A stretch of 64,000 bases of DNA from Mycobacterium sp. IS-836 (GTDB taxonomy: Bacteria > Actinomycetota > Actinomycetes > Mycobacteriales > Mycobacteriaceae), in contig NZ_MBEU01000072.1 of NCBI RefSeq assembly GCF_001954275.1, positions 62,001 through 126,000 on the forward strand, given 5' to 3'. A program made the translations under genes and the position numbers. Below the pieces are notes generated by a model. That model was not told the origin of the DNA. It was given only the letters and a program-made list of their open reading frames with translations, and did no database searches. Numbering within the stretch: the first letter of the stretch is position 1; each line of letters begins with the position of its first letter. Below, piece by piece: positions 8,870-17,695 of the stretch.

Positions 8870-9190
8870 CCAAAAAACGGATCGCGCGCATGTCGGTTAA
8901 TGCGGCGGACCGATGCGCAACATTGGTCACATTGCTCGCATTGCGAGCCTGGGAAAAGTGAAATAGGTCCGAACCACGACGGTTTGTGTGCTACATCACT
9001 ATCCCGGATGCGCAATTGTCACAGCACCACCAATACAAAATCCGCCCGGGCGTCGATGACGATGCCCGGGCGGATTTTGCTGTGCGGGCCGACTGAGAAC
9101 AAAACTCTATTGGCAGCGACCGTCGGCACGGGCGGCACGTATCCTGACGCTGCGGGCCCACGAGAGTTCCGAGCGGAGGCGGGAGCGGCC
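8870..9190. other. Gene-poor interval with two hairpins
   Basis: I see no convincing gene in these 321 bases. They hold a short inverted repeat (GCTCGCA / TGCGAGC at 8934-8948) and the strong hairpin annotated separately. M. tuberculosis carries small hypothetical genes at this position; no equivalent with clear codon usage is visible here. Confidence 0.5.
9037..9078. terminator. Perfect 15-bp inverted repeat, probable bidirectional terminator
   Basis: AAAATCCGCCCGGGC is followed after a 12-base loop by its exact reverse complement. On either strand the GC-rich stem ends in TTTT, so it can act as an intrinsic terminator both ways. It probably ends transcription from the NlpC/P60-like gene before the monooxygenase gene. 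Confidence 0.7.
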
Positions 9191-9514
9191 ATGATCTTCA
9201 TCGTCGTGAAGTTCGAAACAAAGCCCGAGTGGACCGACCGCTGGCCGGAACTGGTCGCCGCGTTCACGGCGGCCACCCGAGCCGAAGAGGGCAACCTGTG
9301 GTTCGAGTGGTCACGCAGCCTCGACAACCCGGCCGAGTACGTCCTGGTCGAAGCCTTCCGCGATGCCGACGCCGGCGGCGCACACGTCAACAGCGATCAT
9401 TTCCAGCGTGCGATGCGCGAGTTGCCGCAGGCGCTGAAGTCCACGCCCAAGATCATCAGCCAGACGATCGACGCGACGGGCTGGTCGAAGATGGGGGAGA
9501 TGTCGGTCGACTGA
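9191..9514 (+). CDS. Antibiotic biosynthesis monooxygenase (ABM/YgiN-like) domain protein, Rv1117-like
   Basis: A 107-residue single ABM domain of the dimeric ferredoxin-like fold: MIFIVVKFETKPEWTDRW, then the typical EEGNLWFEWSRSLDNPAEY and DHFQRAMRELPQAL. These proteins often act as cofactor-free quinol or polyketide monooxygenases or as heme/quinol-binding proteins. Length equals Rv1117. The internal ATG after GGAGCGGCC was chosen; the frame is open about 290 bases upstream but across the hairpin region. Confidence 0.85.
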   Translation: MIFIVVKFETKPEWTDRWPELVAAFTAATRAEEGNLWFEWSRSLDNPAEYVLVEAFRDADAGGAHVNSDHFQRAMRELPQALKSTPKIISQTIDATGWSKMGEMSVD

Positions 9515-9519
9515 CCGAT

Positions 9520-10209
9520 CTAGCCGGGCTGTCCGACGGAGATTGCGATCTCCTCGCCCAGCTGGTTGCCCGGCGCCAGCGGGAGAGTGTCGCCGCTCCA
9601 GAACGAGCCCGGGTCGAACGAATGCGCATCCTTGTCCGTGACCAGCAAGCCCATCTCCTCGTAGTTGATCGCCACGGTCTCCGCGCAGTATGCCGTCTCC
9701 AGGCTCATCTTGCGCGCTTCCCTACGACGCTGTGTCTGCTCGCGAATCTTCTTATCCACCACCGGAATTCCTCTTACCCAGTCGTTGATGGTCGGCAGCC
9801 GACCGCGGAACCACCGGCCGGTCAGCCGGGCGGTGGTCGGGAATGGGGTGCCGTCCATGCGTGCGATGACCCGCAGCAGTTTGTCTTCCTGTTCGCGGCT
9901 GGCATAGGGCGTCAGCTGTCGTAGCCAGCACCGCTGCTGGTAGCGATCGGTCCACTGCAGCACGGCCTGACGTAGATCGTGAAGCTGCACGCCGCGATGG
10001 TTGCTGCCGGTCCACATGTCGGTGAGCTTGTCGCCCAGCTCGGCGTGCCAGATCAGCGGCGGCAGATCGTCGATGGCTACCGTCATGCCGACGTGGTTCA
10101 CCGGGGCGTTCGTCAACGTCTGAATGGCGCGATCGGGCCGCGAGCGCCCGCGGAACAACCACAGGTCACCCGTCCGGGTCTCGTTGAGTGCCTGGTCCAG
10201 GGTCAGCAT
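9520..10209 (-). CDS. Permuted papain-like (YiiX/NlpC-type) family protein, Rv1118c-like
   Basis: A 229-residue protein without signal peptide. It shows the order typical of permuted NlpC/P60 folds: GDLWLFRGRS near residue 14, NHVGMTVAI near residue 38 with the candidate catalytic His, and YCAETVAINYEEMGLL near residue 183 with the candidate Cys. Such proteins hydrolyse amide or thioester bonds of lipids or peptides, but substrate is unknown here. ATG start, stop a few bases from the convergent monooxygenase gene. Confidence 0.72.
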   Translation of the reverse strand: MLTLDQALNETRTGDLWLFRGRSRPDRAIQTLTNAPVNHVGMTVAIDDLPPLIWHAELGDKLTDMWTGSNHRGVQLHDLRQAVLQWTDRYQQRCWLRQLTPYASREQEDKLLRVIARMDGTPFPTTARLTGRWFRGRLPTINDWVRGIPVVDKKIREQTQRRREARKMSLETAYCAETVAINYEEMGLLVTDKDAHSFDPGSFWSGDTLPLAPGNQLGEEIAISVGQPG

Positions 10210-10313
10210 GTAATCCCGCCGTCATCGGTCATCGGTGCGCGCCTTTCGGGTTCGCATGCGATCTGGGAGTCGTGACGCCAATGTTTGTGGGCCGCATGTA
10301 GATTGCCAGGCCT

Positions 10314-10400
10314 CCTTTCGGCGAGCGCGAACGCGATCACGCGGCCTATGCAGCCGCCCGCTCCGGTGATCACGGCGGTTTTGTCGCGAAGGGTGTCCAT
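10314..10400 (-). pseudogene. Remnant of a short-chain dehydrogenase 5' end
   Basis: The reading frame MDTLRDKTAVITGAGGCIGR continues for about nine more residues of clear SDR Rossmann sequence (VIAFALAERR) and then loses all similarity, running out as unrelated sequence into the neighbouring gene start. This looks like the N-terminal 29 codons of a deleted SDR gene. The original start codon is preserved. Confidence 0.6.
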
Positions 10401-10421
10401 GGCCGTAATAGCCTGTCAACT

Positions 10422-10607
10422 ATGCGCAACATTTGGAAGTGGATCGGCCTGGCCGGCGTCGCCGGCGTCGTCGCCGGCGGTGCGCTGGTGGTGCGCGATC
10501 AACGTAAACGGCGGGCCTACACGGCCGACGAGATCCGGGCCAGGTTGCATCAGAGGCTGGCCGACTCCAACCCGGAGGGTTTTCAATCCGAATCGCGTTC
10601 GGTCTGA
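10422..10607 (+). CDS. Small single-pass membrane protein
   Basis: A 61-residue product: MRNIWKWIGLAGVAGVVAGG forms one transmembrane helix, followed by a basic linker (RDQRKRRAY) and an amphipathic C-terminal helix (TADEIRARLHQRLADS). No known motif. It overlaps the convergent cyclase gene by 25 bases and sits next to an SDR remnant. Codon usage is typical, so it is probably real, but no function can be assigned. Confidence 0.6.
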   Translation: MRNIWKWIGLAGVAGVVAGGALVVRDQRKRRAYTADEIRARLHQRLADSNPEGFQSESRSV

Positions 10608-11401
10608 ACGCTGAATAAGCGGTAGCTGCCGGAAAAGCCCTTCAGCTCAACCTCGCTGCCCTCGTCGAAGGTGATGTCGTCGCAATCCCTCAGGGCGTGG
10701 CGCACCGGTTCGCTCACCAGGATCTGGCCACCGACCGCGTGCGCGGCGACCCGTGCCGCCATCGCCACGTTGCGCCCGAACAGATCGTCGCCGCGGCGCA
10801 CCGAGCGGCCCATGTGGATGCCGATGCGCACCCGAATTTCCTCGTGCCGCTTACGCTTTGCGTCCCGATGTAGTGCGTCCTGAAGATCTATCCCGCACCG
10901 AACCGCCTGCTCGGCCCGGGAAAAGGCGATCATGAATCCGTCGCCCTGGCTCTTCACCACGTGTCCCGAACGCCGTTGCACGAGATCCTGAACCAGCTTG
11001 TCGTGCGAACTGATCAGCTTGACCCACGCGCGATCGCCGATGCGTTCGTTGAGCGCGGTGGACTCCTCGATGTCGGAGAACAAGATCACCACGCGGCCGT
11101 CCGGCGTGACCCGGGCCAGGTCGGGCCGCTCGACCTCGGCCCAGTCGGCAAGGTCCTCGATCGAACTGCGCACGGCGGCGCCGAAACCCTCCTTGCGCAT
11201 CAGGTTGGCGGTGTTCCAGACGCGTTTGACGGCCTCGCGACCGCCCGACAGCAGCTGAGTGCGGGCGTCGACTCGCTGTCGAAGGTCGTCGACCTCCCGC
11301 CGGCTGCGGGCCAGCAGTTGCCACAGCACCGCGAGCGCGACGGCTTCGACGGCCGCAATCCCGCCCAGCGCGTAGACCGCGATATGCAGCGCATCACCCA
11401 C
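10583..11401 (-). CDS. Class III adenylate/guanylate cyclase, full length (Rv1120c-like)
   Basis: A 272-residue membrane-anchored nucleotide cyclase. One transmembrane helix (residues about 6-31) and a short coiled coil precede the cyclase homology domain. Catalytic features are complete: first metal Asp in ILFSDIEESTAL, substrate-selecting Lys in VVKSQGDGFMIAF with the second metal Asp, and the transition-state Asn/Arg in GRNVAMAARVAAHA. The Lys suggests ATP as substrate and cAMP as product. The M. tuberculosis equivalent, Rv1120c, is much shorter as I recall, so this copy looks like the undamaged form. Confidence 0.9.
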   Translation of the reverse strand: MGDALHIAVYALGGIAAVEAVALAVLWQLLARSRREVDDLRQRVDARTQLLSGGREAVKRVWNTANLMRKEGFGAAVRSSIEDLADWAEVERPDLARVTPDGRVVILFSDIEESTALNERIGDRAWVKLISSHDKLVQDLVQRRSGHVVKSQGDGFMIAFSRAEQAVRCGIDLQDALHRDAKRKRHEEIRVRIGIHMGRSVRRGDDLFGRNVAMAARVAAHAVGGQILVSEPVRHALRDCDDITFDEGSEVELKGFSGSYRLFSVQTERDSD

Positions 11402-11527
11402 GCCAGGAATCCTGCCAAACTCCGCGATCGGTTGTCGGGCCTACCGGCACTGTCTAGGGTTGAGCCCGGACGGCCCCGGGTAGTGCATCTCAAGCGAGCC
11501 GATAGGTGACTTTTGGGAGGTTCGGTC

Positions 11528-12937
11528 TTGGCCGACGACGGAGGTGGTTCGTCAAACCTGCTGGTGATCTTCGGAATTACCGGCGATCTGGCCCGCAAGA
11601 TGACGTTCCGGGCGTTGTATCGGCTCGAGGCCCGCAAGCTACTGGATTGCCCGATCCTGGGCGTGGCGAGCGACGATATGCCCGTGGAGAAGTTGATCGA
11701 GCGGGCGCGCGAATCGATCGGCGACACCGGCGAGAAGATCGACGACGCGGTGTTCGACCGGCTGGCGGGTCGGCTGGATTACCTGCACGGCGACGTCACC
11801 GACAGCGCGCTCTACGGCCGCCTGGCCGACATGATCGGCTCGGACTATCGCCCGCTGTACTACTTGGAAATGCCGCCGTCCCTGTTCGCGCCGATCGTGG
11901 AGAACCTCGCGAAAGTCGGGCTGCTGGAGCGGGCGCGGGTCGCGGTGGAAAAGCCGTTCGGCCACGACCTGGCCTCCGCCCGCGAGCTCAACGCGCGGCT
12001 GCGTGCGGTCCTCGACGAGGACCAGATCCTTCGGGTAGACCACTTCCTGGGCAAGCAACCCGTCCTCGAACTCGAGTGCCTGCGCTTCGGCAACCACGCA
12101 TTGGCCGAATTATGGGACCGGCGCAGCGTTTCCGAAATCCACATCACCATGGCCGAAAACTTCGACGTCGAGACCCGCGGCAAGTTCTACGACGCGGTAG
12201 GCGCCCTGCGCGACGTCGTGCAGAACCACCTGCTCCAAGTGCTGGCGCTGGCGGCGATGGATCCGCCGGTCGGCTCCAGCGCCGACGACCTCAACGACAA
12301 GAAGGCCGAGGTTTTCCGCGCGATGCCGGCCCTATCGCCCGACCATTGCGTGCGCGGCCAATATCGCGGCTACACCGACGTCCCGGAAGTGCCGAAGGAT
12401 TCCCAGACTGAGACCTTCGTGGCGCTGCGCACGGAGATCGACAACTGGCGCTGGGCCGGGGTGCCGATCTTCCTGCGGACCGGCAAGGCGCTGCCGGAGA
12501 AGGTCACCGAGGTGCGGTTGTTTCTGCGCCGTGTCCCGGCGCTGGCCTTCCTGCCCGACTGCCGACCCGCGGAGCCCAACCAGATCGTGCTGCGCATCGA
12601 CCCCGACCCGGGGATGCGTGTCCAGATCTCCGCGCAGGTGGGCGATAGATGGCGCGACATTCACCTGGACTCGTTGTTCGCCGAGGACCTGGGTGAACCG
12701 GAGCGACCCTACGAGCGGCTCTTTCAAGCCGCGCTGACCGGCGATCGGCAGCTCTTCGCCCGCATAGACAGCATCGAAGAGACGTGGCGCATCGTGCAGC
12801 CCCTGCTGGACAACCCGTCCGAAATCCACCCGTATGACCGCGGTTCGTGGGGGCCCGACGCCGCGCGGTCGCTGTTGCATGGGCACCACGCTTGGCAGGA
12901 GCCGTGGATGCCGCGAAGCACGTCCCCAGCACAGTAA
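11528..12937 (+). CDS. zwf: Glucose-6-phosphate 1-dehydrogenase
   Basis: First step of the oxidative pentose phosphate pathway: G6P plus NAD(P)+ to 6-phosphogluconolactone. 469 residues, close to Zwf1 (Rv1121). Motifs: FGITGDLARK (nucleotide-binding), EKPFGHDLAS, the active-site RVDHFLGKQPV, and the C-terminal WAGVPIFLRTGKALP. A TTG start is assigned because GGGAGG lies seven bases before it; an alternative TTG fifteen bases upstream would sit over that Shine-Dalgarno sequence. Followed after 14 bases by gnd. Confidence 0.95.
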   Translation: MADDGGGSSNLLVIFGITGDLARKMTFRALYRLEARKLLDCPILGVASDDMPVEKLIERARESIGDTGEKIDDAVFDRLAGRLDYLHGDVTDSALYGRLADMIGSDYRPLYYLEMPPSLFAPIVENLAKVGLLERARVAVEKPFGHDLASARELNARLRAVLDEDQILRVDHFLGKQPVLELECLRFGNHALAELWDRRSVSEIHITMAENFDVETRGKFYDAVGALRDVVQNHLLQVLALAAMDPPVGSSADDLNDKKAEVFRAMPALSPDHCVRGQYRGYTDVPEVPKDSQTETFVALRTEIDNWRWAGVPIFLRTGKALPEKVTEVRLFLRRVPALAFLPDCRPAEPNQIVLRIDPDPGMRVQISAQVGDRWRDIHLDSLFAEDLGEPERPYERLFQAALTGDRQLFARIDSIEETWRIVQPLLDNPSEIHPYDRGSWGPDAARSLLHGHHAWQEPWMPRSTSPAQ

Positions 12938-12951
12938 GGAGACCCAGGCAA

Positions 12952-13974
12952 ATGCAGCTAGGCATGATCGGACTTGGCCGGATGGGCGCCAACATCGTGC
13001 GCCGCGTGGCCAAGGACGGACACGAATGTGTGGTGTACGACCACAATCCCGACGCGGTCAAGGCGATGGCCGGTGAAGAGCGCACCACCGGGGTGAGCTC
13101 GCTGGCGGATCTGCGCGACAAACTCGACGCGCCACGCGTCGTCTGGGTGATGGTTCCCGCGGGCACCATCACCACGTCAGTGATCGAGGAGCTGGCCACC
13201 ACGCTCGAGCCGGGCGACACCGTGATCGACGGCGGGAACTCGTACTACCGAGACGATATCCGTCATGCGAAGACGTTGTCGGACAACGGTATTCACCTGT
13301 TGGACTGCGGTACCAGCGGCGGGGTGTGGGGCCGGGAGCGCGGCTACTGCCTGATGATCGGCGGGGACGACGAGGCGTTCGCCCGTGCCGAGCCGATCTT
13401 CGCCAGCGTCGCACCTGGCGTGGACGCGGCACCGCGTACGCCGGGCCGCGACGGTGAGGTCGCGCAATCGGAGCAGGGCTACTTGCATTGCGGTCCGTCC
13501 GGCGCGGGGCACTTCGTCAAGATGGTGCACAACGGGATCGAGTACGGGATGATGGCCTCACTCGCGGAGGGGCTGAACATCCTGCGCAACGCCGACATCG
13601 GGAAGCACGTGCAGGAGGGCGACGCCGAAACGGCGCCACTGTCGAACCCCGAGTTCTATCAGTTCAACTTCGACATCCCCGAGGTCGCCGAGGTGTGGCG
13701 CCGGGGCAGCGTCATCGGTTCCTGGCTGCTGGACCTGACCGCCATCGCGCTGCACGAATCGCCTGAGCTGAAGGAGTTTTCGGGACGGGTCTCCGACTCC
13801 GGCGAAGGCCGGTGGACCGCCATCGCCGCGATCGACGAGGGTGTCCCCGCGCCGGTGCTAACTACCGCGCTGCAGGCCCGCTTCGCCTCGCGCAGCCTGG
13901 ACGATTTCGCCAACAAGGCGCTCTCGGCGATGCGCAAGCAGTTCGGCGGTCACGCGGAGAAGCCCGCTAACTAA
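12952..13974 (+). CDS. gnd: 6-phosphogluconate dehydrogenase, decarboxylating, short form (Gnd2-like)
   Basis: Oxidative decarboxylation of 6-phosphogluconate to ribulose 5-phosphate. 340 residues, the short GndA/YqeC-like form, same length as Rv1122. The Rossmann motif GLGRMGANIVRR lies at residues 6-17, substrate-binding DGGNSYY near 85, and the catalytic Lys in CGPSGAGHFVKMVHNGIEY near 190. Start chosen after AAGGAGACCCAGGCAA; an open extension upstream is the zwf 3' end in another frame. Forms a two-gene operon with zwf, and its end overlaps the convergent hydrolase gene by eight bases. Confidence 0.96.
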   Translation: MQLGMIGLGRMGANIVRRVAKDGHECVVYDHNPDAVKAMAGEERTTGVSSLADLRDKLDAPRVVWVMVPAGTITTSVIEELATTLEPGDTVIDGGNSYYRDDIRHAKTLSDNGIHLLDCGTSGGVWGRERGYCLMIGGDDEAFARAEPIFASVAPGVDAAPRTPGRDGEVAQSEQGYLHCGPSGAGHFVKMVHNGIEYGMMASLAEGLNILRNADIGKHVQEGDAETAPLSNPEFYQFNFDIPEVAEVWRRGSVIGSWLLDLTAIALHESPELKEFSGRVSDSGEGRWTAIAAIDEGVPAPVLTTALQARFASRSLDDFANKALSAMRKQFGGHAEKPAN

Positions 13975-14827
13975 CACGCTCGACGAAAGTCACGACGGCT
14001 TCGCTGAAGGCGTCGTTGTCGTCGCCGGCCGCGGTGTGCCCCGCGTTCGACAGTTCGACGAACTCCGCATTGGGCACGGTCGCCAGGAAATGCTTGACGC
14101 CCTCGGGGCTGACAACGTCCGAGAGCTTTCCGCGTATCAACAAAACCGGGATTGTCAGTCCCCTGGCCGCCTGCTCGAAGTTCTCGGTGCGTAGCTCGGG
14201 GTCGTCGCCGGGCTTGGTCATGAAGGCCGGGTCCCAATGCCAGTACCAGCGTCCGTCACGCAGCCGCAGGTTCTTTTTCAGCCCCTCGGGGCTGCGTGGC
14301 TTCTCCCGGTAGGGCAGGTAGGCGGCAACGGCGTCGGCGGCCTGTTCGAGCGATTCGAATCCGTCGAGGCCGCTGAACATGAAATCGCGGATGCGGGCGC
14401 TGCCGCCTTTCTCGAATCGCGGTACCACGTCGACGAGGACCAGTCTGGTCACCCGCGCGGGGCCGGCCCGATGGGCGGCAAGGATGCCGGTCAGCCCGCC
14501 CATGCTCGCCCCGATTATCGCCACCGGCCGGCCAATGGCATCCAGGACGCGCATCACGTCCGCGGTCAGCGTCTCGACGTCGTAGTCGGCGTCGGGCGCG
14601 CGATCGCTGTCACCATGGCCTCGGGAGTCCAGCGCCACGACGTGAAACCCGTCGTCGGCCAGGATTTGGCCCGTGTTTTTCCAGGAAAACCGGTTCTGTC
14701 CACCGCCGTGCAGCATCAGGATCGTTGGCCGGTCGGTGGCGCCGCGGTTCCATTCGTCGGCGACCAGAGTGATCCCGCCGGCACCGGAAAATTCGACCGT
14801 CGTGGGGCTGCTGCTAACGGCGCTCAT
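13967..14827 (-). CDS. Alpha/beta hydrolase (BpoB-like, Rv1123c)
   Basis: A 286-residue serine hydrolase of the alpha/beta-fold. LHGGGQNRFSW supplies the oxyanion element, GASMGGLTG the nucleophile Ser near residue 107, and NAGHTAAGDDND the catalytic His; the acid is probably the Asp in GKLSDVVSPEG. It corresponds in position to bpoB, named a non-heme peroxidase, but the fold equally supports an esterase or lactonase. Single reverse gene between zwf-gnd and a VOC gene. Confidence 0.88.
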   Translation of the reverse strand: MSAVSSSPTTVEFSGAGGITLVADEWNRGATDRPTILMLHGGGQNRFSWKNTGQILADDGFHVVALDSRGHGDSDRAPDADYDVETLTADVMRVLDAIGRPVAIIGASMGGLTGILAAHRAGPARVTRLVLVDVVPRFEKGGSARIRDFMFSGLDGFESLEQAADAVAAYLPYREKPRSPEGLKKNLRLRDGRWYWHWDPAFMTKPGDDPELRTENFEQAARGLTIPVLLIRGKLSDVVSPEGVKHFLATVPNAEFVELSNAGHTAAGDDNDAFSEAVVTFVERVS

Positions 14828-14965
14828 TGGCGTCCTCTCGGTAGGTCGTCCTCCGACGTTACCTAGGTTGTCTATTCACCCCCTACCGGGCCCCGCCGCC
14901 GATGAGTTTCTGACGCCGTCGGGGTCAATCAACTACACACCCTGCTCTAAGAAGAAGGAGGCGGC

Positions 14966-15442
14966 ATGCCATCGATCACGCCCTCGCTCTGGTTCGACCA
15001 CAACCTCGAGGACGCGGCCAAGTTCTACACCTCGGTGTTCCCCAACTCGCACATCGAGAGCTTCAACCGCACCACCGACGCCGGACCTGGCGAGCCGGGC
15101 ACGGTCCTGTCGGGCAGCTTCGTGCTGGACGGCACCCGATTCATCGGGATCAACGGCGGCCCGATGTTCTCGTTCAGCGAGGCGGTGTCGTTCACGATCC
15201 ATTGCAAGGACCAGGACGAGGTCGACTACTACTGGGATCGGTTGAGCGACGGGGGTGAGGAATCGCAGTGCGGATGGCTGAAGGACCGCTTCGGCCTGAG
15301 TTGGCAGATCGTTCCCGACCGACTCTTCGAATTGATCGGCCACCCGGATCGTGTCCGCGCGGCGGCCGCTACCCAGGCGATGTATGGGATGCGCAAGATC
15401 GTGATCGCCGACCTGGAGAGGGCAGCGGAGCTCATCCCGTAG
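14966..15442 (+). CDS. VOC family protein, PhnB/3-demethylubiquinone methyltransferase-like
   Basis: A 158-residue protein of the PhnB-type VOC family (often misnamed 3-demethylubiquinone-9 3-methyltransferase). It shows TPSLWFDHNLEDAAKFYTSV at the N-terminus, FIGINGGPMFSFSEAVSF, and the signature DEVDYYWDRLSDGGEESQCGW with DRFGLSWQIVP. No metal ligand set or substrate can be assigned. ATG follows GAAGGAGGCGGC. Confidence 0.88.
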   Translation: MPSITPSLWFDHNLEDAAKFYTSVFPNSHIESFNRTTDAGPGEPGTVLSGSFVLDGTRFIGINGGPMFSFSEAVSFTIHCKDQDEVDYYWDRLSDGGEESQCGWLKDRFGLSWQIVPDRLFELIGHPDRVRAAAATQAMYGMRKIVIADLERAAELIP

Positions 15443-15536
15443 GCCGCCCGATCGCCCACCCATCGTCGAGTCGCTCCCGTCTTATATCCGCACGGGTTAC
15501 GTTGGTCCGTGCGGACGCGCCGAACAGGGAGTCAAG

Positions 15537-16439
15537 ATGGGTGAACCAGGCTGGATCGACGTGCCCGGCCCCGGCGGTGATCTGAAGGCGCTGACCTGGG
15601 GTCCGAGCGACGGCCCGATCGCGCTGTGTCTGCATGGCTTCCCCGACACCGCTTACGGATGGCGCAAGATGGCGCCCCGGTTGGCCGAGTCCGGTTGGCG
15701 AGTCGTCGCGCCGTTCATGCGGGGGTACGCCCCGTCCGCGATCCCGGCCGACGGCAGTTTTCACGTGGGTGCGTTGATGGACGATGCCCTCCGCGTCCGC
15801 GCGGCGGCCGGCGGCACCGAGCGCGATGTGGTGATCGGGCACGACTGGGGCGCGATGGCGGCCACCGGTCTGGCCGCGATGCCCGACAGCCCGTTCGTCA
15901 AGGCGGTGATCATGTCGGTCCCGGTGTCCGCGGCATTCCGCCCGCTGGGCCGGGTGACCGAGCGCGGCCGCCTGGCCCGCCTGCTATCACGTCAGCTGCT
16001 GCGCAGCTGGTACATCTTCTACTTCCAATTGCCTTGGCTGCCAGAGCGTTCCGCGTCCTGGGTGTTACCGCTGCTGTGGCGGCGGTGGTCGCCCGGCTAT
16101 CACGCGGACGAGGATCTGCGCCACGTCGACGCCGCGATCGGGACCGCCGAGAGCTGGCGCGCGGCGCTGGGACCATACCGGGCGCTGCGAAACACCCGAG
16201 CACCGCAGCGGTACGCCGAGTTGAACCGGCTCTGGACCGAGGCACCCATCCTGCCGAGTTTGTATCTCCATGGCCGCGACGACGGTTGCATGACATCGGC
16301 TTTCACGCACTGGACGGAAAAGGCGCTCCCCGCCGGCAGCGAGGCGGCCATCGTCGAGCACGCCGGTCACTTTCTGCAGCTGGAACAGCCCGACAAAGTC
16401 GCCGACTCAGTGCTCGCGTTTATCGGCCCATCCGGCTGA
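15537..16439 (+). CDS. ephC: Epoxide hydrolase (EphC-like, Rv1124)
   Basis: A 300-residue alpha/beta-hydrolase of the epoxide hydrolase type, which opens epoxides to diols through an alkyl-enzyme ester. HGFPDTAYGW carries the HGXP oxyanion motif, VIGHDWGAMAA the nucleophile Asp near residue 102, SLYLHGRDDGCM the acid and EHAGHFLQLEQP the His. The ring-opening tyrosines should lie in the cap (RSWYIFYFQ). Followed after four bases by the next gene, so probably co-transcribed with it. Confidence 0.9.
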   Translation: MGEPGWIDVPGPGGDLKALTWGPSDGPIALCLHGFPDTAYGWRKMAPRLAESGWRVVAPFMRGYAPSAIPADGSFHVGALMDDALRVRAAAGGTERDVVIGHDWGAMAATGLAAMPDSPFVKAVIMSVPVSAAFRPLGRVTERGRLARLLSRQLLRSWYIFYFQLPWLPERSASWVLPLLWRRWSPGYHADEDLRHVDAAIGTAESWRAALGPYRALRNTRAPQRYAELNRLWTEAPILPSLYLHGRDDGCMTSAFTHWTEKALPAGSEAAIVEHAGHFLQLEQPDKVADSVLAFIGPSG

Positions 16440-16443
16440 AGCC

Positions 16444-17694
16444 GTGTCGGCGCACCGCATGGCGGCCGTCGATGCCCAGTTCTATTGGATGTCGGCCAAA
16501 CTGCCCAACGATCAGTTCCTGCTCTACGCATTCGACGGTGCGCCGGCCGATCTCGGGCATGCCGTCGAAGAGCTGCGCCGTCGTGCTGCTGCCTGCGCGG
16601 AGCTGCGGATGAGGGTTGAGGATGGCAGCCGAATGACGTACCCGCAGTGGGTGCCGGCGGCCGTCGGACCGGAGCGGGTGGTTTGTCACGACTTGGCCGA
16701 CCAAAGCTGGCGCGGCTGCCTGGCGGCCGTCGTCGCGCTCGCCGAACACCAGCTCGACATCCGCCGGATGCCCTGGCGGATGGACGTCTTCACGCCGGTG
16801 CGCGGGATTCCGGGCGTCGCCGGACCGGGCTCCGTCGCGGTCATGCAGGTCGCGCACGCGCTGGGCGACGGCGCCCGCGCCTCGGCGATGGCGGCCTGGT
16901 TGTTCGGCCGGTCGGCGCCGGTGCCCGGGGTGACACGGCCGCGGGCGGGTTTTCTGCCGTGGCGGGCGGTCGACGCGGCCCGCACCCATCGGCGGCTGGT
17001 CCGCGATACCCGGGCCGGACTCGTGGCGCCGGGGGTCGGCTCCCGGCCGCCGCTGCCCACCAATGAACGCCCTGACGGCGTCCGCTCGGTGCGCACGCTG
17101 GTGCGCCACCGCTCGCAGGTGCCCGGGCCGACCGTCACGGTCGGGGTGCTGGCGGCGGTTTCCACGGCGCTATCCGCGTTCCTGGGCGACACCGCCGAGT
17201 CGCTGGGGGCCGAGGTGCCGATGGCTAAACCCGGTGTGCCGCATGCCCATAACCATTTCAGTAACGTCGTTGTCGGGCTGTATCCCGATCTTGACCCGAA
17301 CGCGCGCATCGAGCGGATCGCGGCCGACCTGGCCAACGGCCGGCGTCGCATGGAGCACCCGGCCACGCGCTCCGCCGACCGGGCGTTCGCGGCGGTGCCC
17401 GCTCCACTGCTGCGCTGGGGCATTTCGCAATTCGACGCCGACGCCAGGCCGACGCGGGTGGCTGGCAACACGGTGGTGTCCAGCGTCAATCGCGGCCCCG
17501 TGGATCTGAGTTTCGGGGGTGCGCCGGTGGTGTTGACGGCCGGCTATCCGGCGCTGTCGCCGGCGATGAGCCTGACGCACGGCGTGCACGGCATCGGCGA
17601 TACCGTCGCGATCAGCGTGCACGCCGCGGAGTCGGCCTTTCGGCAGGGGGCCGGCGTCGACGCCTACCTGCAACTGCTCGACGCGGCGCTGTGA
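16444..17694 (+). CDS. WS/DGAT-like condensing acyltransferase-fold protein (Rv1125-like)
   Basis: A 416-residue protein with the architecture of the wax-ester synthase/diacylglycerol acyltransferase superfamily. The key HxxxDG motif is present as HALGDGARASAM near residue 139, and the C-terminal half contains AKPGVPHAHNHFSNVVVGLY and SSVNRGPVDLSFGG, as in DGAT C-terminal domains. It is shorter than bona fide Tgs enzymes and may use another acceptor. GTG start four bases after ephC; an ATG five codons downstream is possible. Confidence 0.75.
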   Translation: MSAHRMAAVDAQFYWMSAKLPNDQFLLYAFDGAPADLGHAVEELRRRAAACAELRMRVEDGSRMTYPQWVPAAVGPERVVCHDLADQSWRGCLAAVVALAEHQLDIRRMPWRMDVFTPVRGIPGVAGPGSVAVMQVAHALGDGARASAMAAWLFGRSAPVPGVTRPRAGFLPWRAVDAARTHRRLVRDTRAGLVAPGVGSRPPLPTNERPDGVRSVRTLVRHRSQVPGPTVTVGVLAAVSTALSAFLGDTAESLGAEVPMAKPGVPHAHNHFSNVVVGLYPDLDPNARIERIAADLANGRRRMEHPATRSADRAFAAVPAPLLRWGISQFDADARPTRVAGNTVVSSVNRGPVDLSFGGAPVVLTAGYPALSPAMSLTHGVHGIGDTVAISVHAAESAFRQGAGVDAYLQLLDAAL

Positions 17695-17695
17695 G

